Shown: positions 47,638-59,231 of the stretch, piece after piece | Layout: each line of letters begins with the position of its first letter | How positions within the stretch are numbered: position 1 is the stretch's first letter | Assembly (NCBI RefSeq): GCF_002878395.1 | Contig: NC_061120.1 | Coordinates: 114,481,407-114,545,406 of the forward strand | Source: Capsicum annuum | Lineage: Eukaryota; Streptophyta; Magnoliopsida; Solanales; Solanaceae | Direction of reading: 5' to 3' | DNA: 64,000 nt | Program-made: the position numbers and the translations under genes | The notes under the pieces: generated by a model | Told to the model about the DNA's origin: nothing | The model's database searches: none | The model's input: only the letters and a program-made list of their open reading frames with translations

Positions 47638-49452
47638 TCATCACTTAGAACTTGTACCAGTGGTATTTGTACTAAAAATTTGTCATCATTATTTATATGG
47701 AGTACATGTTTATATCTTTATAGATCATAGAAGTCTTCAATATCTATTCAAGTAGAAAGAGCTAAACTTTAGACAAAGGAGGTGGCTAGAGTTACTAAAG
47801 GATTACGTTGTCAATATTATCTATCATCCTGGTAAAGGTTACATTGTAGCTGATGCTCTTAGTCAACTATCCATGGGTACTATATCACACCATGCCACCT
47901 GTTTAACGCTAAGTAGTGAGAGATGTTAAGAAATTGGCCAGTCTGGGCATTTGCTTTGTGGCTTCTGAAGATAGTGGCATTTTTGTATTTAATTCAACCG
48001 AGTCATCACTCGTGGCATCAGTTAAGCAAAGGCAATATGATTATCCCTTATTGTTCAAGTACGAGAGGGAATTCAACAAAATCGAGTCGCACCATTTAAG
48101 CTAGCAAGCGATGGTACTTTAAGGTGTTGAGGCAGATTGTGTATAACTAATTTATATGGGTTGCGACAACAGATTATGGTTGAGGCATATTTCTCTCGTT
48201 ATTCAATTCATCTTGGCTCTAAAATAATGTATCATAATCTAAAAGAGATCTACTAGTGGAATGACATAAAGAGAGATATAGAAAAATATATGGCACAATG
48301 CACTAATTGACAACAAGTGAAAGCGGAATATCAAAGAACCGGTGGCCTAGCATAAAACTTTTGTATTCCTGTGTGGAAGTAGGATGCTATTAATAGGGAC
48401 TTCGTGATAGGATTACATTTGTATTATTGTAAACATGACTCTATTTGTATAATAGTTGATCGGTTGGCAAAATTAGCCCATTTTCATCCTGTTAAATCTA
48501 CCAGCACGGCTGAAGATTATGCCTAGATATATGTAAAAGAGATTGACCACCTACATGGGACCCCGTTGTTCATTACTTAAGATAGAGGTTCCCTATTTAA
48601 AGCTCAATTTGGGATGTCATTTCATAGGAGCTTGGCTACTCAGGTAAATTTAGCAATGCATTTCATCTGCTGACAGACGACCAAGATTATCACACCGTTC
48701 AGACACTCGAAGATATGTAGAGAGTGTGCGTTCTCGATTTTAAAGGTAATCAGGATGATCATTTTTCTTTAATATAATCAGCATATAGTAATAGTTATTA
48801 CTCTAGCATTGGAATGGATCCATTTGAAGTCCCCTATGGAAGGCGATGTAGATCACCTATTGGTTGGTTCAAAGTAGGCAAAACACAAGTATTGGGTCCT
48901 GATTCAGTCCATCAAGTGGTTGAAAAGGTCAGACTAATATGAGAGCAGTTGAAGACTTCCCAGAGCATATAAAAATCATGCACGGATTTACGACATAGAG
49001 ATTTAGAGATTCATGTTGATGATTTTGTGTTCTTAAATGTGTCACCGATTAATGAAGTTATGCGATTCAGGAAAAATGGTAAATTAAGTCCTAGGTATAT
49101 TGGGGTCTATAGTGTTATTCGCAAAATTGGCCAGGTAGCTAGTGAGCTAGAATTACGTCCATAGTTAGCTACAGTGCATCCTGTCTTTGATGTGTCTATG
49201 CTATGTAAATGCTTAGGAGAGCCATCTCACCTCATCCCTATAGAGGGTTTTGAACTTGCTGGAGACTTATCATTCGAGGAAGTCCCCATGACCATATTGG
49301 ATCGACAGATTAGGAAGTTAAGATCTAGAGATTTTGCTTCAGTAAATGGTTTGTGGAGGAACTAGTATGTAGCAAAATCCAAGTGGGAAGAAGAAGCGGA
49401 TATGAAAACAAAATACCCTTATTTATTTCAAAAAATATCAGAAGGTTCTTAA
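47638..49452 (+). pseudogene. pol: RNase H tail, integrase and chromodomain tail of unit 3
   Basis: RNase H ([29 protein letters not shown]) is followed by integrase: GSKIMYHNLKEIY*WNDIKR, then AQCTN*QQVK, INRDFVIGL (first catalytic Asp kept), SIGMDPFEVPYGR, RRCRSPIGWFKVG. Past 48899, where the other units end, it continues with unique sequence: GKLSPRYIGVYSVIRKIGQV (GPY/F module with the Pro changed), HPVFDVSMLCKCLGEPSHLI, MTILDRQIRKLRSRD. It ends WEEEADMKTKYPYLFQ, a group II chromodomain tail. It is the only copy with a C-terminus. Confidence 0.85.
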
Positions 49453-49967
49453 ACTACTTGTCCCTTTATATGATTATTAGTTTCTACTATATTTTGTTAT
49501 GTTGATATCTAATTCTTTCCTAATATGTTTAGGTACATGATTTGTGACTATTTTCCCTGATATTTACATGGAAATAGCACGCGCATGCAGAGTACAAGGT
49601 AAGTTAGATGGTTGGTTATGACTTTTAATTGTGTGTAAGGCCAAGAGGAACCTCGTGTACTATTTTTTGGGTTTAAAGCCAAGCGGAGCCTCGTGTGTTA
49701 GTTGTTAAGTATTATATGTGTTGTGATTCTCTGTGAAGCTTATTTGGTTGTGTTCTGGCAAGATGAAATGTACCCGATATTCCTATTTACAAAGGAAACT
49801 CTGGCAAAATTTTAAGAAATTTAGAGAGTTAGTCAAATTTTTGATTATTATTCGATAAAGTAAGACCGATCTTTGTTAAAAGTTATATTGAAGGTGTTGG
49901 ATCATGGTGGAAATGATAATAATCTATAAGCGTCTTTCGAGGACAAATGATCCTAAGTGGGGAAGAT
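49453..49967 (+). other. 3' untranslated stretch and polypurine tract
   Basis: Non-coding sequence with a repeated phrase 'gccaag(a/c)ggagcctcgtgtg' around 49640-49700. It ends in a PPT (CTAAGTGGGGAAGAT, about 49953-49967), preceded by TCGAGGACAAATGATCC, directly before the 3' LTR. Confidence 0.7.
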
Positions 49968-52303
49968 TGTGATACCTCAAATATTTTTGAATGCAAGTTT
50001 AATATTTTAAGTGATTATAAGGTGTACACATTTTACGGAGAATCATAGTGTGTGCATATGTATATAATTGTAGTATATATAAGTTATATGGTTGCTACTA
50101 GTAGAAAGAAAAAAGAAAAGGGAAATGGAAAAGTCTTATAAAACTTTAAATTACTACTTCTAAGTGGGAGCCACTTTAAAGGGAAACAAAAAGAAAAGAT
50201 TTTGGTTTTGGGGGAAAACTAACGCACAATACATATTTCTCCCAAAGAAAGACAACAGTTACAAAATGAAAAGTTATTAGTGCTAGTGGCTTACCTGCTA
50301 CTATTATTTTTTTCTTTGTTCCTTCTTTTCAGCAACTACGAATCAAATAGAATGATTTAAGAGGAAATAAGAGGCGGCAGCTGGACTACTTGTACTCAAT
50401 TTCGTTCACTTCTATTGGCGTCCAAGAAGTCATTAGAGGAGGAAAGGCGGAAAGGATTCTTATAGTAATTTTGAAATAATCTTGGAGAAGTGACTTTAAT
50501 AACCTAAAGTTGGAATCGAATTCCTAGAGGTAATTCATTATACCCTTCCTTTTTGAATTTAATTATAGACAAATATTTGGGGTGAATAATTTTAATTTTT
50601 ATACTAATTATTGAAATGGGTTCATGATAAGAAAAAGGGAGAAAATGAGCAATTTTGGTGAAAGACAAGCTTTTAGGGATTTCAATCAATTGGGTGAATT
50701 TACCGTTGAATTGTATAAGTTCTTAAATTTGGAATTCATTTCGGATTATTGTTAAGGAATTCAATTGGTTCCAGCCATAATTGAAGATTTTTGGAATAAA
50801 TTGTTAAACTCTCATACAAGTCCTTGATGGACACATATCTTATCCTTGTAGTTAATCGATTGGCTAATGATACGTTGAATTAGTTGTTGGAAGGATAAGG
50901 GCTACCTTGTGGTGGGTTAAATTGCTTGAGGCTTAGAAAGCTATCATAGATAGTTAAGCGCTAAGGTATGTAAAGCTAAACCTTCCCTCGTTATTAAGGC
51001 ACCACCCTACATTTCATGCTCTTTACCTATTGATGTTAGTATAAATCTCTTGAAATACGAAAGTGGAATCTGTATATTTCATTCACATCACTCCCTCGTT
51101 CTACCATAAAGCTTATAAGTATCTATCTTTCCCTTTTGTTAAAGTTGTACGATACTCCAATTTTATTATAAGTTTCAATACTTGAAGCCCTTTCACTTTA
51201 GGAGTGAATAGTAATAGAATAGTTTCACTTGTGTATGGCAGGTAAATAATCATTATCATAACTCACATGTTATATGCCTTCAAGGCATTAATTGATAAAC
51301 ATTAACAATGGGAGGGTACTTAGGTTTGGCTTGGTATATTGCTTAACGTGATTCTGTGCATAGGATCGAGACCAGACTGCTATAGCGAGCCCAACCATTG
51401 GGCGTACCCTCCTTTGTGGCATCACTTGTATATGAAGCAAGTTGGAAGGTCTTGTACTGGTTTCCCCTGACACGAGCCAACGTATGGCATATATGGCCTG
51501 TGGGCAGACCATCATAGTGAGCCCCTAGGTGGGGCGTACCAGATTACAGACTACGGTTACAGTTACACATATGAGATCGTAGTAATGAGTATGTGAGAAC
51601 CTTATGCTTTAGACTAGCCTCAGATCGTCTTCAGAAGGCCATCTTATGATCATTTGTAAGACTTACAGGATAAATGCATTACTTAGACAAAGTGTAGGCC
51701 CTACATTATAATGAAATTTTTTCTAAATATTATATATAATGCTAATAAGGTTGGTGGATAAGTTATCAATTCATATCGCATATCTGTTATTTGCTGGCTG
51801 ATACGTTTCTCACATTACCATTTGACTCATATGAGTTTCCGTACTTGTCCAGCTGTTATTCTGCCTACTTTCATACCAGTACATGTTCTTTATTTAAGAA
51901 CATCCCAGACCTACCATATTTTATTAATGCAGGCTCAGATTCATAGAATAGCAGACATCCACATTAGACTCTTTTGTCGTTTCTATCAGTATTTTGGTGA
52001 GCTCCAACTTTTTCTGGAGCCAGTCTATGCCTAATATTTTTGATTATATAAATAGGTTTCTAGTTGGGCATGATAGTCCTAATGCCAACTAGTCACTTGT
52101 AGTATACTGTGTTAAATTGACTAGAGCCTTCATGGACATTGTGTAGTATTGTATAATTTTTTAATATAACTCCTTGTGTATATATGCAATGTTTATTGTA
52201 TATGATGCTCGTTATTATCCCATAACCTCATGTACATCATTGAATGCTTTATCAAGTAAGTACATGCGGCTCTTGTCCGTCATTATTGTTTTGGGGCGTG
52301 ACA
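49968..52303 (+). repeat. 3' LTR of triplicated chromovirus
   Basis: TGTGATACCTC to GGGGCGTGACA with intact TG..CA. It is homologous over its whole length to 35771-38099. AATAC (52304-52308) follows as the right target duplicate. Confidence 0.9.
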
Positions 52304-52948
52304 AATACAATCAAAAGTTTGATGAGGCCAAAAATGTAACTCAAATCCTGATATTGGATCAATGACAAATTTGACATAGGCTATCCATAATAATGATCAT
52401 AATAATAAGAACAACAATATCAATAATAGCAGGAATACACACAATAAAATACCTAGTTGAGCCTATGCGTACCCCCACACCTATAGCTCAAAATAAGTTT
52501 GGGAGCCTTGGGATCTAAGCCAAGGGTCTTCCTAGCATAAAATCGAAATTTCAGATGAGATGGCGATGTTTAGTTTTCAATTTGAAGTTCTTTCAACCAA
52601 ATATGGATCCCACACCTATTCATTCCAATTTTTAAGTTTTCGACTAATGGGTCGAAATGAGCTCGCATTAGGATCCAAACCAAAGGTCTGCCTACTATAA
52701 AATTGATATTTCAGATCTGTTGGTGCATTTAATTTTGCATCCAAGATTTTTCACTAATGTTTTTGCCATGTGGCTATTTGGAACCAGCAAAGACTTAAAG
52801 ATAGGGAATTGGCAGTAAAAACCAAATGAACTACCCAGTAACCAAACCATCAGCCTCAATAAGTCATAAATGACTTGGGATAGCTATGGAGAAACTCATA
52901 TTGTGAATATAAGAATAAATATGTAAAATGACCTTAAGGGTCATTACA
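52304..52948 (-). repeat. Giant LTR, copy 2, second part
   Basis: It resumes copy 2 with 'aatcaaaagtttgatgaggc' (compare 60177 onward). At about 52480 it skips some 3.4 kb, from 'gcgtaccccca' to 'cacctatag' (equivalents near 60355 and 63775). It then runs to the true LTR end GGGTCATTACA at 52948. A minus-strand PPT follows, so this is the 3' LTR of the element to its right. Confidence 0.75.
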
Positions 52949-52978
52949 ATATCTACTACTAAAAGGAATTTTATCCTT
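52949..52978 (-). other. Polypurine-type tract of the giant-LTR element
   Basis: On the minus strand the interior ends AATTCCTTTTAGTAGTAGATAT immediately before TGTAATGACC of the LTR. The AGTAGTAGAT portion is the likely plus-strand primer. It is shown by position only. Confidence 0.5.
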
Positions 52979-54720
52979 AAAAGTCAACGGACAGAAAGAA
53001 TGTCAAAAGCTTAAAAAGATGAGGTACTGGGCCCATATTCTCCCAGCATGACTTTCTAAATAACCTCACTAGAGAGGAAACACTTGGAAGGGATTTCATC
53101 ATAAAAATCCCTTTTTAAACCAGCACTCTCATTTTACTTTATAAAATATCAAAATCAAGTTAACCGCTAACTAGCCTCTAACTAAGCAAAAAAGGCTGAT
53201 GCACGCAAATCTAAATCACATCACGCTGATCCATCTCTATCTCAATATAAATAAAAAGGGCACATCTAAGCCAAAACAAAAACCAAGACATTAGTGGTAG
53301 AACAGACTCTAAATCCAAAAATGACCTTTTTAAACATTTTTGCTCCTGTTATCTACTCCAAGGCAGGAGAAAAATTACTTGAGTCTCATCCACCTAGTTT
53401 CATCATGAAGAACTTAAGGAACAAATTTTGATTAGATAAAAGTCCTTAAGGCAAACATGAGAATAAGCTCATAAATCTCTATCTGGGCATACAAATGGAG
53501 ATAATGATGGAATACAATCCATGCCAATAATCCAACCAGTTCGCATGAAAATCAAAATAACATCTCAAAATCAAAGGTATAACTACTCATCACAATATAT
53601 TCCACCATAACATGTCTCATCTAGTGAGAATAAAGACATACTAAATCCAACTCAAGAATATTACTCCTCCTGAGTAAATCATTCTAAATTTCAAAGAAAA
53701 GCTGAAACTCAGTGTCAAAACTGAAATAACCAATATGAGGCCTATATGCCATATCTGAACACTAATCAACTATAATCCAGCCAAAGTCTAGAAGACTGAA
53801 TAAAAAACCACGGAATAGGCTCAACTTGCCTATAAATTAAATCTATATTTAAAAAATCCAAAACAAAGGTTGCATGACAGCTCTATAACACCAAGCTAAA
53901 ATCTCAAGACCAAGGCTGAACTGCTAAATATCTATTATCTAAATCAAAACTAAAAGAGAGTTGACATTAATGCTCCATATTTATCATACTTCCAAATCGC
54001 CATTTAAAGGAGTCAAAATTCAAAACTAGCCAATAAGGTTATATCAATGTCAACTATCTCAAATCGACTTTAGTATCCAGATCTAGCATATTTGAGATAA
54101 ATCATACCAAGCCACAGTCGAAAAATATCTGGAGAGTAAAATAACAATAGAGATAACAACCATTTCATAACACAAGCAACCAACTCTATATCAGTTTGAG
54201 GGAACAAAACATAGCTACAAAATAGAGTTATCCCAAAGAATAAAAATAACTAGCTGAAAATGCATATAACACACTCCATATCCACTGGAGGGCATGAACT
54301 ATCCAAATATACTCAAAAAATTCCCAGGGGTGAAAACCACTCTAGAAATGGACAACACTCTATCAACTCAGAAAAATGCAACTTAAGTCCGAAACTAGAC
54401 ATTCCAATACTCCATCTAGGGAAACAAATGGCCACAAGCTTATATCATAGAGGAGAATCACTCCACAAAACCTCACTAGGCTGAAAAATCGTGAAATTTA
54501 GATTTTTTGAATCCACCCAAGAACAACATCATCAAAGAAAAAATATAAATCTAAAAACCGAGGTTATTATTGAGACCACCACCAAAGTACCAACAACTTG
54601 AGATAAAAAGTTTCTAGTTTGCCAACTTAAGAAGCGATCACAGGAAAGGCCACCTGCCTCGAATTCTCTAACACCTCTAAAGGCAAAATATCCAAAGGGC
54701 ATAGACCCAACATACCTATG
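52979..54720 (-). other. Non-coding interior of LARD-like element, part 1
   Basis: About 1.75 kb with no gag, protease, RT or integrase motif in any of the six frames by eye. It is rich in short recurring phrases such as 'ctctatatcagtttgagg' and 'actccatatccactggagg'. It continues at 57559 after a solo LTR. Together the two parts make an interior of about 3.4 kb between PPT and PBS. Confidence 0.65.
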
Positions 54721-54725
54721 AGATG

Positions 54726-57558
54726 TGTAATACCCCATACTTTTACCTAGGTTAAATTTATCCCAAAGATGTTAAAGGCTTTCTTAAAAAGATGAATCCA
54801 CTTTTATATATGTGAAATTTTCAAGATATTCAGTTTTTGTTGTGTGGGAAATTTAATAAGGTTTCCATCAATAAAGAATTCACCCAAATTCGACACCCGA
54901 GCAAAGAGTAAGAGACATTTTAGTAAGACAGTGCCACCTGAGCCATACTCGCATCGCGGAGCCAGCCAAAATAGCAATCATCAAAATCCAGTGGCCTTTA
55001 TGATTATGGTGTATCACGCTAGGGATCAAATTTAGAATTATCCTTTTTCTAGTGTCTCAGTGAGATACCACCGCATCACAGTGAACTTCCAGGTCCCATC
55101 CCGTATTGCAATGCGATTTCATCGCATTGCGCCTTTATGAAATTTCCCAGTTGTCATTTTTCAGAGACACGATGCGATAGCGTCGCATCGCACGAGCCTG
55201 CCAAATTGGGAATTTTTCACAGAAATTAAAATACACTTTCAAGGATTAATAGGGTCAATTTCCCACCCCTACTTAAACCCAATAACATGTGATTCAGCCA
55301 TATTTCACCAAAAATATAGTGTTTCTCGCAAGTTTCTTTCAAGAACAAGCTAGGATTTTCAATTGGGGATTCATATTCAATACTCAAATTCAAGAATCTC
55401 TCCATCAATCTTCATAAAATCAAGAACTAAGGTATGCACAATGTTCATTCATGGATTTCTTTCATCTATGAAGCCCATGAATGAAGTTTAAATCTTGTAT
55501 CGTGAATATTTTGTTGTGGTTGATTATGTTCATGTTATTATGGGTGTATGATTCCCAAGTTGGAATCTTTATGTGCTGTTCATGAACTTATGATAGTGTG
55601 TGGTTTGAAACATAGGGAATTAAGTTGAAATACAGAGTTTTTTTGAATTAATTTGATGGTCATGCATATGCCCTAAGTCATGCATCCTAGGTGTTTGATA
55701 AAATGCCAAAGATAATAGAAATTATGAAATATAGATTAGTTGTGACCGAAGTGATAAATACACGCTTTACCCTATGACCCAGAATGATTTCCATGATATT
55801 GTGTACATTATGAGTGGTTAAGGGAATATCCATGAGAATAGGTTTATGAAAGTATGACATATTTATATGCAATTCCATTTATGTACAAGACTATGACAAT
55901 CATATTCTTCATGAAATATCCAAATTGATGTATTATGAATTATTGATATTGGTCATGTGTTCAAGAAGTGTCATGTTCTATCAGTTTTATGATATCGAGA
56001 CCTGGGGGTACTTATACCTGAAAATTTAGCTGTGTGCCTAGAGCCAGTGTCATATTTTCATGATACTCTCAGTCAAGCCATGATCAGTAGAATTCAATAA
56101 GTCATATGACTCAGGAAAACTTAGTAAACACAGTATCAGTCCAGTCTTACTCAATAATCTCAGTGATCGTAGGAATCGCAAGTAATCTCCATAATATCAG
56201 TTACTTATCAGATTTTAGTAGTATTTCGTCTATCAACGGAATTTAATAATCTCAATTCAAATCAGTTAACCAATACGATTAGTAATATTTCAGTTCAGTT
56301 AATCATGTTCAGTGTCTATTCAGATGGGAGTAGGATTCAGCATTGAGTGAATCCAAGGATGGGAACTCACCTGTTATTAGAGGGTGTAATTCTTAGATGC
56401 AGTCCTTGCGCTCTAGAACTACGTAGCCAGTGTAGGTTGAGACATCTAACCTGCTATTTTAAGGGTAGATGAGATGGATTAACCTATTATATGAGGGTCC
56501 TACCATTCTTCTTTGAGTACTTTCTAAATGAGGGATCACTCACAACTTGTCCTTACCAGTGGTGCAGTATTGACACCCTTCCAATTAGGGTTACAGATTC
56601 GACCCCAACTCAGCTATAATAGCTTATTAGGGGCATGTGGTTAGATGAATTCTCCCACAGAACTCAATTCAGTTCTACAGTTTCAGGACTGCCAGATACA
56701 GTCTCTTAGATGAGTACAGAACTCAGCTAGTTCCATCAGACTCAATACTTTCAGACATAGTTACCTAGATAATAGTGTATTAAGTATACTAAATTCATGT
56801 TATCAGTATTCAGTTTCAAGACTGTCAGATACAGTCAATCAGACCAGTTTTTCATAATTAGAACATTCAGAAACAATCATTTCTTTATTTGTAATATGAA
56901 ATCAGTTCCTTAGTACTCTATAGGCTCAGTTATTCAGTATCCCAGTATTAGCACTTAGATATCAGTAAATCTACATAATTAGAATTCATGAGTCAGTGTT
57001 ATCACGATCTCAGTTACATTTACGCATTCATAAATGTATTCTCACGTTCAAGTTATTTAGTCAGTTAGTATTGTTCATGCATATGAACTATTGTATTTAG
57101 CCTACCTCACTTGCATAGTAGTACATTCAACGTACTGACGCATTTCCGCTATGCAATTTTATACCATAGGTTTGGAAGCACAAGCTCCCGAGTATCCATT
57201 GTAGATCAGACATTCAACGGCCAGACTTATAGTGGGTCCTTATCATTTGAGGATAATATGATAATTTTATTACTTTATTACTTTAGTAGTTTGGAGTTAG
57301 TTGGGGACATGTCCCATCAACTCCACAGTTTTCTGACAATTTATTTTAGTTTTAGGTATTGTTATACCCCATTAAAGACATTATTTTATATTCAGTATTT
57401 GTTCAGTTTTGAACCTTACGGCCTTACAACTTATATTCTGCATAATTATAATATATTATTTAGTGCTCAGATAGAGATATCAGTCATAGCTTAGCTTATG
57501 GTCCTTCGGGGTCATGAACACCTTGTAACATTTTGGGTTCCAGATTTAGGGAATTACA
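54726..57558 (+). mobile_element. Solo LTR, plus strand (2.8 kb)
   Basis: TGTAATACCCC to GGGAATTACA with inverted ends and flanks AGATG (54721-54725) and GATGA (57559-57563). They share GATG, so a five-base duplication with one A lost is likely. The right end aligns with the 3' end of the 9.5-kb chromovirus LTR, and 56560-56660 matches the reverse complement of 20740-20830, so the families are related. No interior is present. It contains strong inverted repeats at 55108-55130 and 55171-55189. Confidence 0.75.
55108..55189. repeat. Paired hairpins in solo LTR
   Basis: GCAATGCGAT (55108-55117) and ATCGCATTGC (55121-55130) form 10-bp arms around TTC. GATGCGA (55171-55177) and TCGCATC (55183-55189) form 7-bp arms around five bases. 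All arms are perfect, despite the general decay. Confidence 0.85.
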
Positions 57559-59219
57559 GATGAATCCATGACATATCAACATTAACATCAAAATCACAAT
57601 TGGATGATGAAATAGCCACTAATAAATAACGAACCTCAAATAGGTCCACCTCATAAACGGGTTATACCAAAAGGGATAGCCAAAACAAAACCTTTATAAC
57701 CCAGGAGGCAAGTCTCAGTCTATCAAACTCATAAATAGGCAACATAACAAAATTGCTGACTCAAAATCCACAAAAACCATGGAAGGTCACTTACCTTCCA
57801 TATCACAACATATCCCCAAAATTAAACTAATACATCTAACCAAGAAGGAACAATGTAAACCTCGCTTATCTAGGGGGAGGAAATCATCAAACCGAGCTAT
57901 ATCTACACAAGTCATAAAATAGTATCATAAGAAAATGAAACTCTAACTAGATAACACTAGTCTATATAGCTCCCCAACGAGTATCAATCACATCAAGTAA
58001 TATTAATAACCTCACAAAGTGGTAGTAATAGCAACGATAATTTCACTATCAACATAATAAATAGGCAGTACCAAAATAAATATCAATATAACAAACCGCT
58101 CAAGGACCATAATAGGGATAATATGCCAAGATAAATGGGACTCAAACCCAAAACCACACCCATTAGGGAAAAATCAATATAAATCAACTCCATCTACTAC
58201 TAAATGTAATATACAATGGAGTAGTAGCATAATTGTTAATTCAACAATAAGAAACATAGTGAAGGATATAAATTCATCCAGGCTTTTCGTCATCAATGGG
58301 TATGAAAAACCCAACACACATAATAAGAGATAACTGCAGGAAATAAAAGAACTCCAATACTTGTGACATTCAAAGTCACATGCCTGACAGGATAGGAAAA
58401 TAAATCTTACCATGTCTAACTTTGACCGATCGAATGAATTAACAACTTAGGCGCCGAGCACACCATCTCTAACTAAAAATTCTACAACAAAATGAGTTGG
58501 CCTAAAAAAGCTGAATGACTGCAATATCATGTTAGGTAGACTCCCAAGACTAGTAGTCGGTCTATCTGTAGTCATAGAAATTCCTAAAGCATCAATATGG
58601 AGGGAACAGAAACTGATCCCAAATGGTTGGCCAACTTACACTGGGAGAAATTAGCAAAATTATGTCCAAACTTCCGAAATCATAGCCTATCATTTGAACT
58701 CTAGGCTGGCGAGGAATAGTGGCTAACTTTAGCTTATCACTTATCTCATACTAGGGGCATTCTCTGAACTAGTCTCTTATCCCAACAAAACCAAACCAAG
58801 ATCCTAGAATACTTCAAGATACTACCCCTCATAATCCAGAATGGTCTCCATGGTTCGAAGAACCATACCACACTCTGCAAGTCTAATGGGGACTCTTCCC
58901 AAATTCATTTTGGTTGTCACTGAGGATCTTCTATATCTATCTCTAACTCTATAGTCCAATGCTGAACTAAAATTCAAGAAATATGTATAGGAGTCTCGTC
59001 CAAATCTATCGATAATATTGCATCGTCCTTCAGGGATAGAATAGCATTAAAGAATGTGTTCAAGGTTCATAGAAATACGGACACATAATATTGAGTCATG
59101 AAGTGAGTTTCCTAAAATGTCATTGTCGCCTCCCGCAGATAGGTTACAGATATTTTCACACAGATCCACAAGATTATACTAACACTTAGCTCTTTTTATA
59201 ATACACCAATGAAACCTAG
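57559..59219 (-). other. Non-coding interior of LARD-like element, part 2 (with leader)
   Basis: No retroelement protein is readable on either strand. The last 170 bp (59050-59219) are the leader also found at 30355-30526. A hairpin, TGGAAGGT (57780-57787) with ACCTTCCA (57793-57800), is the only clear local structure. Frames of 70-80 codons here have no family resemblance. Confidence 0.65.
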
Positions 59220-59231
59220 GCTCTAATACCG
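59220..59231 (-). other. Primer-binding site, tRNA-iMet type
   Basis: The minus strand reads CGGTATTAGAGC, two mismatches to TGGTATCAGAGC. It lies three bases inside the LTR at 59235. Confidence 0.75.

Larger units (their letters stand above)
35771..52303 (+). mobile_element. Plus-strand chromovirus with triplicated gag-pol (16.5 kb)
   Basis: LTRs at 35771-38099 and 49968-52303, a PBS, a PPT and flanking AATGT/AATAC define one insertion into a giant LTR. In the related LTR at 60172 the uninterrupted site reads AATGC, so each duplicate carries one transition. The interior is about 11.9 kb because the gag-to-integrase segment occurs three times in tandem (38548-42007, 42008-45419, 45420-48899). 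Only unit 1 has the gag start, and only the end of unit 3 continues into the integrase C-terminus. All units are inactive. Confidence 0.9.

Noticed and set aside
38100..49970. Three independent chromoviruses inserted side by side
   Set aside because: There is one PBS, one gag start, one integrase C-terminus and one PPT, no LTRs between units, and both joints are identical. Tandem duplication within one element fits better.
54260..54738. Open frames in the LARD-like interior as an unknown protein
   Set aside because: They are short, with no recognisable motif and no upstream or downstream coding continuity.
57111..57494. 127-codon open frame as a gene
   Set aside because: It lies inside the solo LTR and resembles no protein family. 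The related LTRs at 20300 and 27400 do not preserve it.
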